8,786 nucleotides of DNA, from the NCBI GenBank assembly GCA_028275075.1, contig JAQCNK010000359.1:1-8786 (forward strand). Reading direction: 5' to 3'. Below, in pieces: positions 1-5,944 of this stretch (its first letter is position 1; every line of letters starts with the position of its first letter). The translations under genes and the position numbers were made by a program. Under the pieces are notes generated by a model that had not been told where the DNA came from, made no database searches, and was given only the letters and a program-made list of their open reading frames with translations. Source of the DNA: Haloarcula sp. Its GTDB lineage: Archaea; Halobacteriota; Halobacteria; Halobacteriales; Haloarculaceae.

Positions 1-876
1 CGTGACGCCGCCGACATCGGCGGGTTCGAGACCGGAGCAGCAGTGTTAGAGCGACGGGAACAGATCGGCAAGCTCTCTTGGGGTGTCGACGAGGTCGACG
101 AACTGCTGGGCGGCGGCGTGGAGACCCAGTCCATCACCGAAGTGTACGGCGAGTTCGGGGCGGGTAAATCGCAGGTGACCCACCAGCTTGCGGTCAACGT
201 CCAGCTCCCCGCCGAACACGGCGGGCTCGAAGGGAGCGCCATCTTCATCGACTCCGAAGACACCTTCCGCCCCGAGCGTATCGAGCAGATGGTCGAGGGC
301 CAAGAGGACGAAGCCCTCGAAGATATGATGCAGCTCCACGGGATCGTCGATGAAGATGCGGCCGCCGACGCGACCGACGACGCGCTGATGGCCGACCTCG
401 TCGAATCGGTGCTCGACAAGATCCACGTCGCGAAGGCGTTCAACTCCAACCACCAGATTCTGCTGGCCGAGAAGGCCCAGGAAATCGCGAGCGAGAGTCA
501 GGACGACGAGTTCCCCGTCCGGCTGCTCGCGGTGGACTCCCTGACCGCGCACTTCCGCGCCGAGTACGTTGGCCGGGGCCAACTCGCCGACCGCCAGCAA
601 AAGCTCAACAAGCATCTCCACGACCTGATGCGCGTTGGCGACCTCAACAACACCGCGGTGCTGGTCACCAACCAGGTCGCGTCGAACCCCGATTCGTTCT
701 TCGGCGACCCGACCCAGCCTATCGGTGGTAACATCCTCGGCCACACCTCGACGTTCCGCATCTATCTCCGGAAATCGAAGGGGAACAAGCGTATCGTCAA
801 GCTTGTCGACGCACCGAACCTCCCCGACGGCGAGGGCGTCATGCGGGTTGAGGGTGCTGGCCTGAAAAACGAGTAA
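1..876 (+). CDS. radA: DNA repair and recombination protein RadA (5' end missing)
   Basis: Archaeal RecA/Rad51-family recombinase, which forms filaments on single-stranded DNA and drives ATP-dependent strand exchange in homologous recombination. The reading frame is open from base 1, upstream of the GTG at 43 ([15 protein letters not shown]...), so the gene starts outside the window. About 50-60 N-terminal residues (the helix-hairpin-helix region) are probably missing, judged by the usual length of about 345. Of the 291 residues seen, FETG near residue 9 lies where the Rad51 polymerisation motif sits. The Walker A motif GEFGAGKS is at about 50-57 and the Walker B strand LLAVD at about 175-179. 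The DNA-binding L2 region follows [16 protein letters not shown] long Glu/Asp-rich stretch between them is typical of haloarchaeal RadA. There is no intein in the visible part. The ORF on the opposite strand is a GC-driven shadow. Confidence 0.96.
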   Translation, partial: RDAADIGGFETGAAVLERREQIGKLSWGVDEVDELLGGGVETQSITEVYGEFGAGKSQVTHQLAVNVQLPAEHGGLEGSAIFIDSEDTFRPERIEQMVEGQEDEALEDMMQLHGIVDEDAAADATDDALMADLVESVLDKIHVAKAFNSNHQILLAEKAQEIASESQDDEFPVRLLAVDSLTAHFRAEYVGRGQLADRQQKLNKHLHDLMRVGDLNNTAVLVTNQVASNPDSFFGDPTQPIGGNILGHTSTFRIYLRKSKGNKRIVKLVDAPNLPDGEGVMRVEGAGLKNE

Positions 877-882
877 CGTTTC

Positions 883-904
883 GTCTTCGGCCCTTACCGA
901 AGAC
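883..904 (+). terminator. Hairpin after radA
   Basis: A perfect 8-bp inverted repeat, GTCTTCGG (883-890) and CCGAAGAC (897-904) around a 6-base loop, starts seven bases after the radA stop. A second small stem follows (911-915 with 920-924), and then TTTT at 930-933. There is no long T tract directly after the first stem, so its role in termination is inferred from position. Confidence 0.45.
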
Positions 905-1001
905 AGTGAAACAGAGCTATCTGTCCGAATTTTGGCAGGTAGATCAGTGCAAGATGGACAGCGCGTATCTTACGAAGCGAATTCTTCTAACTCACTGACC
1001 A

Positions 1002-1322
1002 CTATTGTCTATGATCCCAAGCCTCAACTTGTGCGTGGTAATTCGCATCTGCGACTACTTTGTATATCGCCCCAACTATGCCTGCAAAACTCACACCCGA
1101 ACCTAACAACGATATTGCACCACCAATCAGAATTTGTCCAAAGTTTGGACTTCGTGTGGCTACTGCTGGTTGTGCAAGGGTCGCGGGACTTCCTACACCA
1201 CCAACTGCGATTGCTATACCGATAGCCGAAATTATTCCACCCAGTAAGAAAACTCCTAAAAAATAGCCAAAAAGTTTGAAACCGTATTTTATCCCACCGA
1301 TTGTTCCTACTGCTTCTCTCAT
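1002..1322 (-). CDS. Small two-helix membrane protein of unknown function
   Basis: A 106-residue hypothetical protein starting MREAVGTIGG. Two hydrophobic Gly/Ala/Ile-rich segments at about residues 16-40 and 62-87 look like transmembrane helices. They are joined by a short polar loop, and the tail is hydrophilic (ADANYHAQVEAWDHRQ). The frame is open up to a GTG at 1451, but the upstream extension is polar, rich in Cys/Met/Asn and unlike a protein start. The ATG at 1322 is chosen because a TATA-like box (1345-1352) is centred 26-27 bases upstream; an ATG two codons earlier (1328) is nearly as good. The DNA is visibly AT-richer than its neighbours, with many A/T-ending codons, which suggests acquired DNA or weak selection. 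It is convergent with radA. No family was recognised, and ORFs in other frames here are shadows. Confidence 0.6.
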   Translation of the reverse strand: MREAVGTIGGIKYGFKLFGYFLGVFLLGGIISAIGIAIAVGGVGSPATLAQPAVATRSPNFGQILIGGAISLLGSGVSFAGIVGAIYKVVADANYHAQVEAWDHRQ

Positions 1323-1344
1323 ACTCATCAATATTGTTCGATTG

Positions 1345-1352
1345 AAATAAAA
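1345..1352 (-). promoter_or_regulatory. TATA-like box for the small membrane protein
   Basis: TTTTATTT on the minus strand, centred about 26-27 bases upstream of the ATG at 1322. That is the spacing expected for a leaderless haloarchaeal transcript. In an AT-rich stretch such a match can also arise by chance. Confidence 0.4.
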
Positions 1353-1451
1353 CATGGCAATAATGTAAACTGAGTGGCATTGATTGATTAACATTGCAAG
1401 ACTAACACTCTCATCCTCTATATCTTGCGCGGCAATTGGTAACAATATCAC

Positions 1452-1825
1452 ACCAGCGACAGTTGTTTCACCAGATTAGGCAAGAGCCTCGTCTTCTCTT
1501 TTGCCCGGTGAGCGACAGCGCTGTCCGGTCGCCACTGTTGTGTCCGCGCGCCTCGACTCCGCTCTCACCTTGCACTCGCTTTCCGCTTGCGTCTTTCGGG
1601 CCCTCTACCACCGGAGTGAAAGTACTCCCCACGGCCACAAACCACCAGACAGCGATACATCTCCTGTCGAAACAGGGGGGTTGTGACCGAAACCCACACT
1701 ACAAGGAACTGCTGGGAGGCTACCTGCAGATTCGGCCGGGAGCTGATTCGGCGCAAACCGTCTCATACGGACTGGTGTCGTCGTTGACTGGCAACCGCGG
1801 TCGGCCGATCACGACACCCCGACTC
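1452..1825. other. GC-rich stretch without a recognisable gene
   Basis: About 370 bases between the AT-rich membrane-protein locus and the concentric palindrome. The + strand frame 1436-1849 is open (137 codons), but the predicted protein begins with a low-complexity Pro/Ser/Arg-rich part and matches no family I know. Local structure is visible: the perfect palindrome GACAGCGCTGTC (1514-1525), a hairpin GGAGT/ACTCC (1613-1617 with 1624-1628), and CCGT/ACGG around a 5-base loop near 1759-1771. No tRNA or known RNA signature was seen. It may be remnant mobile DNA, a repeat family member, an unrecognised structured RNA, or a real but unknown short gene. Confidence 0.4.
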
Positions 1826-1904
1826 ATACTGCCGGCTATAACTTCGTAAAGATATTCGCCACCCGGGGTGGCGAATTCCTTCAGTTTGGTATAGCCGGCA
1901 GTAT
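1826..1904. repeat. 79-bp concentric inverted repeat behind the aldo/keto reductase
   Basis: Outer arms ATACTGCCGGCTATA (1826-1840) and its exact reverse complement (1890-1904) enclose a second perfect palindrome, ATTCGCCACCC-G-GGGTGGCGAAT (1854-1876). Both share the same centre, base 1865. The 13-base spacers between the arms pair only partly. After one mismatch the outer stem continues for four more pairs (1821-1824 with 1906-1909) and abuts the stop codon of the reductase at 1910-1912. It could act as a terminator for that gene, or be the subterminal palindrome of an insertion-element end or a MITE-like element. The symmetry is read directly; the function is inferred. Confidence 0.75.
1846..1893 (-). 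repeat. Copy A of a dispersed 48/49-bp sequence
   Basis: Read on the minus strand from TATACCAAACTG (1893-1882) to CTTTAC (1851-1846), this segment aligns with 5406-5454 on the plus strand. The first 23 bases match 20 of 23 without gaps, and the whole matches about 38 of 48 with one gap. This copy contains the perfect inner palindrome at 1854-1876, which is largely lost in copy B. Both copies lie a few bases after a stop codon in the same orientation relative to the gene. Confidence 0.55.
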
Positions 1905-1909
1905 CAGTC

Positions 1910-2962
1910 TCAGTCGCCGGCAGACTTCATTCCGGTGTCCTCCAGATCCTCGCCGCCGACCGAAGAGCGCAGCGCGTCCATCCCGTCGTCGCGGTCGATA
2001 CCGAAGTTATCGGCATACAGCGACTGGACGCGGTCGTACTCCGCATCGGAGAGCGGCGGCGTGTCCGGCGCACCGGTCCACTCGTCGATATCGTCGTTCG
2101 TGCGGAACGTGGGGGTGACCGAGGCGACCTCGTCGTTGGCGAGCAGCCACTGGATGGCGGCCTGCCCCATCGTGCGCTCGCCGTCTCGTTCCAGGAAACG
2201 GAGGGTATCGACCTTCTCGAAGCCGGTCTCGTACCACTCGGTCGGTCGGTGGGCGCGGTGGTCGTCGGCCTCGAACTCCGTCTCGGGGGTGACCTGCTCG
2301 TTTAGCAGCCCCGAGGAGTGGGGCACGCGAGCGACGATGGAGGTGTTGGCGTCCTGCTCACGGATGGTGTCGATGAAGTGCTGGCCAGGGGTCTGTTCGA
2401 AGAGGTTGAAAACGGTCTGGAGTACGTCGAACTCGTTTGCGACGGCGGCGTCGCCGTCGGCCAGCCAGCCGATAGAGGGGCCCAGCGCCCAGCCGATGGC
2501 CTCGACTTTGCCCTCTTCGCGGAGTTCGTCCAGGGTTTCCAGCACGTCGGGCGTGACCTCGTCGACGTTAGCGTTGTGGAGCATCAGGAGCTCGACGTGG
2601 TCCATATCCAGCCGGTCGAGCGAGCGGTCTAAGGCCGTTCGAATCCACTCGGGGGTGACCTTTTTCGGCAGTTCGCCGTGGCCTGCCTGTGGGTTGTTGT
2701 AGAAGTCGTAGCCGACCTTGGTGGAGACGGTCACGTCGTCCCTGACTTCCGCCAGCGCCTCACCGAGGAGTTCCTCGCTGTCGCCGTGGCCATAGACATC
2801 ACCGGTGTCAAAGAACGTAACGTCCTGGTCGACGGCGTGTTGCACCATCTCGATGGCCTGTCCGCGCGTGCGGTCGCCCCACCAGTCCGTCCCGACGACC
2901 CAGGCACCGAAGCCGACTTCCGAGACCTCGATTCCGGTGTTGCCGAGCGTGTCGTACTTCAT
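1910..2962 (-). CDS. Aldo/keto reductase family oxidoreductase
   Basis: A 350-residue cytosolic NAD(P)H-dependent aldo/keto reductase with a TIM-barrel fold; the substrate cannot be told from sequence. The family catalytic tetrad is visible: Asp52 and Tyr57 in FFDTGDVYGHGDSE, Lys82 in STKVGYD and His129 in LLMLHNA. The start MKYDTLGNTGIEVSEVGFGAW is the canonical N-terminus. The C-terminal cofactor-binding part (MGQAAIQWLLANDEVASVTP, about 265-284) is also typical, and the length fits the family. The ATG at 2962 has a GATAAG box centred about 27 bases upstream. It lies 63 bases downstream of the CPBP gene on the same strand, with a hairpin between them, so it probably has its own promoter although read-through is possible. 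The stop codon touches the 1826-1904 inverted repeat. ORFs on the + strand across this gene are shadows. Confidence 0.94.
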   Translation of the reverse strand: MKYDTLGNTGIEVSEVGFGAWVVGTDWWGDRTRGQAIEMVQHAVDQDVTFFDTGDVYGHGDSEELLGEALAEVRDDVTVSTKVGYDFYNNPQAGHGELPKKVTPEWIRTALDRSLDRLDMDHVELLMLHNANVDEVTPDVLETLDELREEGKVEAIGWALGPSIGWLADGDAAVANEFDVLQTVFNLFEQTPGQHFIDTIREQDANTSIVARVPHSSGLLNEQVTPETEFEADDHRAHRPTEWYETGFEKVDTLRFLERDGERTMGQAAIQWLLANDEVASVTPTFRTNDDIDEWTGAPDTPPLSDAEYDRVQSLYADNFGIDRDDGMDALRSSVGGEDLEDTGMKSAGD

Positions 2963-2986
2963 GAGTACGTGTTAGGACGGTTCGCA

Positions 2987-2992
2987 CTTATC
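2987..2992 (-). promoter_or_regulatory. TATA-like box of the aldo/keto reductase
   Basis: GATAAG on the minus strand, centred about 27 bases before the ATG at 2962, fits a leaderless start. It is a weak match by sequence and is supported mainly by spacing. Confidence 0.35.
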
Positions 2993-3004
2993 GCTCTTGG
3001 TTCG

Positions 3005-3022
3005 CCCGTCGAAAACGACGGG
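3005..3022 (-). terminator. Hairpin after the CPBP protease gene
   Basis: A perfect 7-bp stem, CCCGTCG (3005-3011) and CGACGGG (3016-3022) with a four-base loop (TTTT on the minus strand), begins a few bases after the stop codon at 3026-3028. It lies between that gene and the reductase promoter. Its role as terminator or processing site is inferred. Confidence 0.45.
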
Positions 3023-3025
3023 TCG

Positions 3026-4036
3026 TCACTTTCCGCCCCTGGCAGGAATCCGGAGGTCGGGGGCGGCGATACTATCGAGAATTGCCACGCGGCCGTACTC
3101 CCGTCGGACCCACCAGTAGAGCGCACCGGCCCCCAGCGCCAGCAGTGGGAGGGCGACCAAGCCGCCTTCCGGACCGAACGCGCCGCCGGTGACCAGTTCG
3201 GGTCCCGCGGATTCGGTCCCGACGAGCGCGACGCCGGTATCGAGCCCGCTGACGGGCAAGTCCCACAGCGAGAGGGTGTAGTTCCAGGCGATATGGAAGC
3301 CACAGGCGATACCCAGTCGCCCGGTGAGGACGTAGCAGGCCCCGAACAGGATGCCATAGAGCGTGATGTTCACAACTGAGAGCGGCGTGGCGCTTGGGTT
3401 TGTCCAGTGGATGAGCCCAAAGAGCGCGCCCGTCAGGACGGTGGCAGCGATGGTTGAAGCCGTCTTGCCGATGGCACCGGCGGCGCCCTCGGCGAGGTTC
3501 GTCAGGAGGTAGCCCCGGACGAGAATTTCCTCGGCGGTAGCCTGGACGACGAAGAAAGGGACCAGTAGGGCAAGGCCGACGACGGCGCTCGTCACGCCGA
3601 GGCCGAACGTACCGCCCGTCGTCGTGGGGAGGACGGCGGTGATGGTGGTCCAGCCGACGGCAAGCTCGACAGTCAGACCGATAGTCGGGAGTCCGACTCC
3701 GAGCGTGACACCAAAAACGGCGTCGCGCCACCACTGGGTGTCACGCCCCAGTCCGAAATCGGCGGCCGTTCGGCGGTCCAGCAAGTAGCCGAAGCCGAGC
3801 CCGGCCGCCCCCAGCCCGAGGAAGCCCCAGCCGAGTTCAGCGAGGCCGTACGCCGCCACAGCCAGCCCGCCCTTGCCGGCCGGCGCGGGGACGACAGCAA
3901 AGAGCAGGGTAAGCACCGCCCCGCCAAAGGCGGTGAGGACGAGCCAGAGACTGATTCGCCACGGCGCCCGGAGCCGCTTTTCGACGGGGTTGAGGAAGTA
4001 GCCGCGCACTTCCATGCTGAACGCCGACCTGTCCAT
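3026..4036 (-). CDS. CPBP-family intramembrane metalloprotease (CAAX-like)
   Basis: A 336-residue polytopic membrane protein of the CPBP (Abi/CAAX protease-like) family, related to Rce1 glutamate-type intramembrane proteases. The three signature motifs are intact: EEILVRG (Glu169, Glu170, Arg174), FGLIHWTNP (His210) and HIAWNYTL (His248, Asn252). About eight hydrophobic segments are seen, at roughly 28-50, 57-86, 105-127, 145-167, 190-212, 221-238, 240-260 and 288-310. The short basic N-terminus (about 8-29) is probably cytoplasmic. The ATG at 4036 is preferred over Met8 because a strong TATA box (4060-4069) is centred about 27 bases upstream. It is divergent from the acyltransferase, and a hairpin follows the stop. 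Archaeal family members have few known substrates, so proposals such as membrane-protein processing or bacteriocin-like immunity would be guesses. Confidence 0.94.
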   Translation of the reverse strand: MDRSAFSMEVRGYFLNPVEKRLRAPWRISLWLVLTAFGGAVLTLLFAVVPAPAGKGGLAVAAYGLAELGWGFLGLGAAGLGFGYLLDRRTAADFGLGRDTQWWRDAVFGVTLGVGLPTIGLTVELAVGWTTITAVLPTTTGGTFGLGVTSAVVGLALLVPFFVVQATAEEILVRGYLLTNLAEGAAGAIGKTASTIAATVLTGALFGLIHWTNPSATPLSVVNITLYGILFGACYVLTGRLGIACGFHIAWNYTLSLWDLPVSGLDTGVALVGTESAGPELVTGGAFGPEGGLVALPLLALGAGALYWWVRREYGRVAILDSIAAPDLRIPARGGK

Positions 4037-4059
4037 GCCAGTGGGTGGAGTGGCGGCGG

Positions 4060-4069
4060 TTTATATTAT
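4060..4069 (-). promoter_or_regulatory. TATA box of the CPBP gene
   Basis: ATAATATAAA on the minus strand is the only AT-rich patch in this GC-rich intergenic region. TATAAA ends 24 bases before the ATG at 4036, the expected place for a leaderless transcript, and this decides that start codon. Confidence 0.6.
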
Positions 4070-4136
4070 CGGCTCCGTGGTCGTATTCACGGCTGCGCTC
4101 CACCGACGACGGGGCAGTGACACCGGTTGCGACGTA

Positions 4137-4150
4137 ACGGAAACCACTAT
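4137..4150 (+). promoter_or_regulatory. Probable BRE and TATA-like element of the acyltransferase
   Basis: CGGAAAC (BRE-like, A-rich) is followed by CACTAT, centred about 27-28 bases before the ATG at 4176. The match is weak, but the spacing agrees with the start chosen by protein similarity. Confidence 0.3.
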
Positions 4151-4175
4151 CTGCCCTCGCGGCCAGGCTTGTGAC

Positions 4176-5078
4176 ATGACGAAGCGCCACGTGTCGCTGC
4201 CGCCGCTCGCCGAGGAGGGGCTCCGAGCCTTCATCGATGATGTCGACGAGCGACTCTCGGGCGAGGAAGACACCTGTGACGTGGTCACAGACGTGCTAAT
4301 CGATCTTCACGGTGATCGGGACGCCTACGAGCGCTGGCAGGCCGGTGACGATGTCTCGCCTGCCGAACGCGTTCGTCTCCAGGGGTACGATCCCTGCAAC
4401 ACGACCCTAGAGAGCGAGTACTACGCCGAGAAAGACGAAGAGCAGTTCAAACACTCGAAACATCTCCAGTGGCTCTGGCGACAGTTCGACGCGACGCCGA
4501 TGGCCGACAACGTCGAGTTCGCGCTGCGCTTTCGCCGGATGCTCGCCGACCACCTCTTTGACTCCTGTGGCGACAACTGCCGCTTTTTCAAGAATATCTC
4601 TTTTACCTACGGTCACAACATCGAGGTCGGCGACAACGTTGTCGTCCACGACGACGTCCACCTGGACGACCGCGGCAAACTCACTATCGGCGACCGAGTC
4701 TCTATCTCGGATGACACCCACATCTACACCCACGACCATGACGGCGTCGACCAGACACACGTCGACAACTACCGCACCATCGTCGAGGACGACGTGCGCC
4801 TGACCTACGACTCGATGGTCCGTGCCGGGGTCCGGGTCGGCGAGAACGCCATCCTCGCGGCCAAATCCATCGCCGGGAAGGATATCCCGCCCCACCACAT
4901 CGCGGCCGGCACGCCCGCCAAATCTATCGCTGTGAAAGATGGCTGGGAGCCCGTCGCCGATCCGCTGGAGGACGCCAACGTCGACCGGCGCGCCGAGCGC
5001 CAACTCGACGTTGCGGTTCCAGACGACATCTTCGTCTTCGATGAGTTCGGACGCGAGCTTTCGCCACCGGACCGTTGA
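4176..5078 (+). CDS. Hexapeptide-repeat (LbH) acyltransferase, maltose O-acetyltransferase-like
   Basis: A 300-residue predicted acetyl-CoA-dependent O-acetyltransferase with a left-handed beta-helix C-terminal half. Repeats start at about residue 146 (GHNIEVGDNVVVHDDVHLDD) and run through KLTIGDRVSISDDTHIYT, VRVGENAILAAKSIAGKDI and the family-typical end IPPHHIAAGTPAKSIAVK (about 237-254). His188 in IYTHDHD aligns with the catalytic His of maltose/galactoside acetyltransferases. The Trp/Gly usual in their next repeat is replaced (VEDDVRLTYDSM). The N-terminal 130-145 residues are longer than the usual MAC domain and carry an EEL/ERW-type acidic helical region and four Cys (34, 74, 131, 135). 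The frame is open to an ATG at 4014, but that region overlaps the divergent CPBP promoter and start, so MTKRHVSLPP at 4176 is chosen. The acceptor sugar is unknown. Confidence 0.88.
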   Translation: MTKRHVSLPPLAEEGLRAFIDDVDERLSGEEDTCDVVTDVLIDLHGDRDAYERWQAGDDVSPAERVRLQGYDPCNTTLESEYYAEKDEEQFKHSKHLQWLWRQFDATPMADNVEFALRFRRMLADHLFDSCGDNCRFFKNISFTYGHNIEVGDNVVVHDDVHLDDRGKLTIGDRVSISDDTHIYTHDHDGVDQTHVDNYRTIVEDDVRLTYDSMVRAGVRVGENAILAAKSIAGKDIPPHHIAAGTPAKSIAVKDGWEPVADPLEDANVDRRAERQLDVAVPDDIFVFDEFGRELSPPDR

Positions 5079-5099
5079 CACTCCCGTTCGAGTATCAAC
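5074..5099 (+). terminator. Hairpin overlapping the acyltransferase stop
   Basis: GTTGACACTC (5074-5083) pairs with GAGTATCAAC (5090-5099) over ten positions with one mismatch and a 6-base loop. The stop codon lies inside the left arm. An A-rich run, not a T run, follows, so it could be a terminator or a processing or stability element. Confidence 0.4.
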
Positions 5100-5150
5100 T
5101 CTGAAAAAGAGAGGCGAACAGCAAAGTAGCAAACTCGCCGAGACGTACGT

Positions 5151-5399
5151 ATGCAACCCTGGATGTGGCTCACAGCGTACGTCCTCGGGTTCGGACTGCT
5201 GCAAGTGATTCTCTACCGGCATTTCAGCAAGCAGACGCCGGCTCCGGAGTCGGCCGAACGCCACCTCGCACGGGCTGACGGCGGCCAGCAGGTCACTACC
5301 GACGCGGCTGACACAATCTCCTGTGGGCACTGTGGTGCGGTCAACGAGTCACACAGTATGATCCGGTACTGCGGTGCCTGCGCCGAGTCCCTCCAGTAA
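5151..5399 (+). CDS. Small membrane-anchored zinc-ribbon protein
   Basis: An 82-residue protein. One hydrophobic N-terminal helix (about residues 4-22, MWLTAYVLGFGLLQVILY) is followed by a basic then polar linker and a C-terminal zinc ribbon with Cys58-x2-Cys61 (CGHC) and Cys74-x2-Cys77 (CGAC). The helix followed by His/Lys suggests the ribbon faces the cytoplasm. Small proteins of this layout are common and mostly uncharacterised in haloarchaea. The gene lies 72 bases after the acyltransferase on the same strand, with a hairpin between. A weak BRE/TATA-like stretch (about 5114-5128) precedes the ATG. Copy B of the dispersed repeat begins seven bases after the stop. The role is unknown; protein-protein interaction or nucleic-acid contact are generic zinc-ribbon possibilities. 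Confidence 0.82.
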   Translation: MQPWMWLTAYVLGFGLLQVILYRHFSKQTPAPESAERHLARADGGQQVTTDAADTISCGHCGAVNESHSMIRYCGACAESLQ

Positions 5400-5405
5400 C
5401 ACTAG

Positions 5406-5454
5406 TATACCAAACTGCAAGAACTCGCAAAACCGGCATGGAGCATCTCTTTAC
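5406..5454 (+). repeat. Copy B of a dispersed 48/49-bp sequence
   Basis: From TATACCAAACTG (5406-5417) to CTCTTTAC (5447-5454), this is related to the minus strand of 1846-1893, with about 38 of 48 positions matching and one gap. It sits between the stops of two convergent genes, seven bases after the zinc-ribbon stop. The inner palindrome of copy A has decayed here. It could be an element end, a 3' regulatory or terminator element, or an old repeat. Confidence 0.55.
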
Positions 5455-5490
5455 ACGTTGACCAGGAGTTAGAAATTCACGGTTGCGTCG

Positions 5491-5518
5491 AAAAAAGCAG
5501 CTGGTGACGAACCCGGCT
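5491..5518 (-). terminator. Stem-loop and T6 tract behind the amphi-Trp gene
   Basis: On the minus strand, AGCCGG and CCAGCT can pair over six positions with one mismatch and an 8-base loop (5518-5499). TTTTTT follows at 5496-5491, about 20-45 bases after the stop of the amphi-Trp gene. A T tract is the main archaeal intrinsic termination signal, so this is the best terminator candidate in the window. Confidence 0.5.
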
Positions 5519-5538
5519 CTCGAAAGTGAGGCAGAGCG

Positions 5539-5853
5539 TTACTCAACACTCGGTGCCGTTTCGTCGGTGGTCCCTGGGATCTCAATTTCTATTTCCAGTT
5601 CCTGCTCGTCATATCCCTCAAATTCCACTTCGAGTTCAACCGGCTCTCCGAAAGTGAACGGTAGTTTCCATTCATCACCAGTAATAGTCAGTTCATCTCT
5701 CTGCTGGAGTTTTTCTCCAATCTCAACTAAGAATCGGCCCGCTTCGGCGGCACTGAGTCGGTATTCCTGTTCAAAGTCACGACCCTCCCGGATGATGGTT
5801 AAATCGTTCTCGGTTTCGTCCTCGGTGTTGGCATCCGTATCAGTCTCTGTCAT
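5539..5853 (-). CDS. Amphi-Trp domain-containing protein
   Basis: A 104-residue very acidic soluble protein with the amphi-Trp domain, a small domain frequent in haloarchaea and of unknown molecular function. The Thr/Asp/Glu-rich N-terminus (1-17) is followed by a helical part (FEQEYRLSAAEAGRFLVEIGEKL, about 27-49). Then come the strand TITGDEWKLPF (Trp62) and alternating hydrophobic/acidic strands ELEVEFEGYDEQELEIEIEI (about 73-92). The terminal Trp typical of the motif is not present in this copy. The ATG at 5853 is supported by a TATA box 27 bases upstream. That promoter is overlapped by a DtxR-like inverted repeat, suggesting metal-responsive control. It is convergent with the zinc-ribbon gene and is followed by a T6 terminator candidate. 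Confidence 0.86.
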   Translation of the reverse strand: MTETDTDANTEDETENDLTIIREGRDFEQEYRLSAAEAGRFLVEIGEKLQQRDELTITGDEWKLPFTFGEPVELEVEFEGYDEQELEIEIEIPGTTDETAPSVE

Positions 5854-5862
5854 CCATTACTT

Positions 5863-5883
5863 TTTAGGGTTGCCTAAATAAAA
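5863..5883 (-). promoter_or_regulatory. TATA box with an overlapping DtxR-like operator
   Basis: The minus-strand TATA box TTTTATTT (5876-5883) is centred about 27 bases before the ATG at 5853. Overlapping it on the downstream side is the perfect inverted repeat TTTAGG-GTTG-CCTAAA (5863-5878). Its TTAGG-N4-CCTAA core resembles the left part of the bacterial DtxR consensus. Haloarchaea encode several DtxR-family metal regulators (SirR/Idr type). The repeat is seen directly; the regulator assignment is inferred. Confidence 0.5.
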
Positions 5884-5944
5884 GCTGTGTGGTCTCAGAT
5901 TGATAATTACTCGGCTCTGCATCTTTAAATTGGTGCGTGACGTA

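Noticed and set aside
46..744. Long minus-strand ORF (232 codons) opposite radA
   Set aside because: Shadow of a GC-rich coding frame; radA is certain on the other strand and the antisense product matches no family.
1323..1451. Extension of the small membrane protein to the GTG at 1451
   Set aside because: The extra residues are polar and unlike a membrane protein start, and the TATA-like box lies inside this stretch at the right distance from 1322.
1452..1825. Possible tRNA or other known structural RNA
   Set aside because: No T-loop (GTTCRANNC-like) or other conserved RNA motif was found on either strand; only short generic hairpins are present.
1935..2702. Long + strand ORF (255 codons) opposite the aldo/keto reductase
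   Set aside because: Ser/Arg-rich translation typical of a frame shadow; the catalytic tetrad and family motifs are all on the minus strand.
2678..3379. + strand ORF of 233 codons spanning the reductase start, intergenic region and CPBP 3' end
   Set aside because: Opposite two well-supported genes and crosses their boundary and hairpin, with no recognisable domain.
4014..4175. N-terminal extension of the acyltransferase to the ATG at 4014
   Set aside because: It would run through the CPBP start and both divergent promoters, and the extra 54 residues do not resemble the family. The ATG at 4176 has a usable promoter.
4407..5330. 307-codon minus-strand ORF opposite the acyltransferase
   Set aside because: Val/Asp/Gly-rich antisense shadow; the hexapeptide motifs are on the + strand.
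1846..5454. Calling the whole interval a composite transposon
   Set aside because: No transposase lies inside, the genes look like ordinary chromosomal ones, and no target duplications are evident. Only the flanking related sequences are supported.
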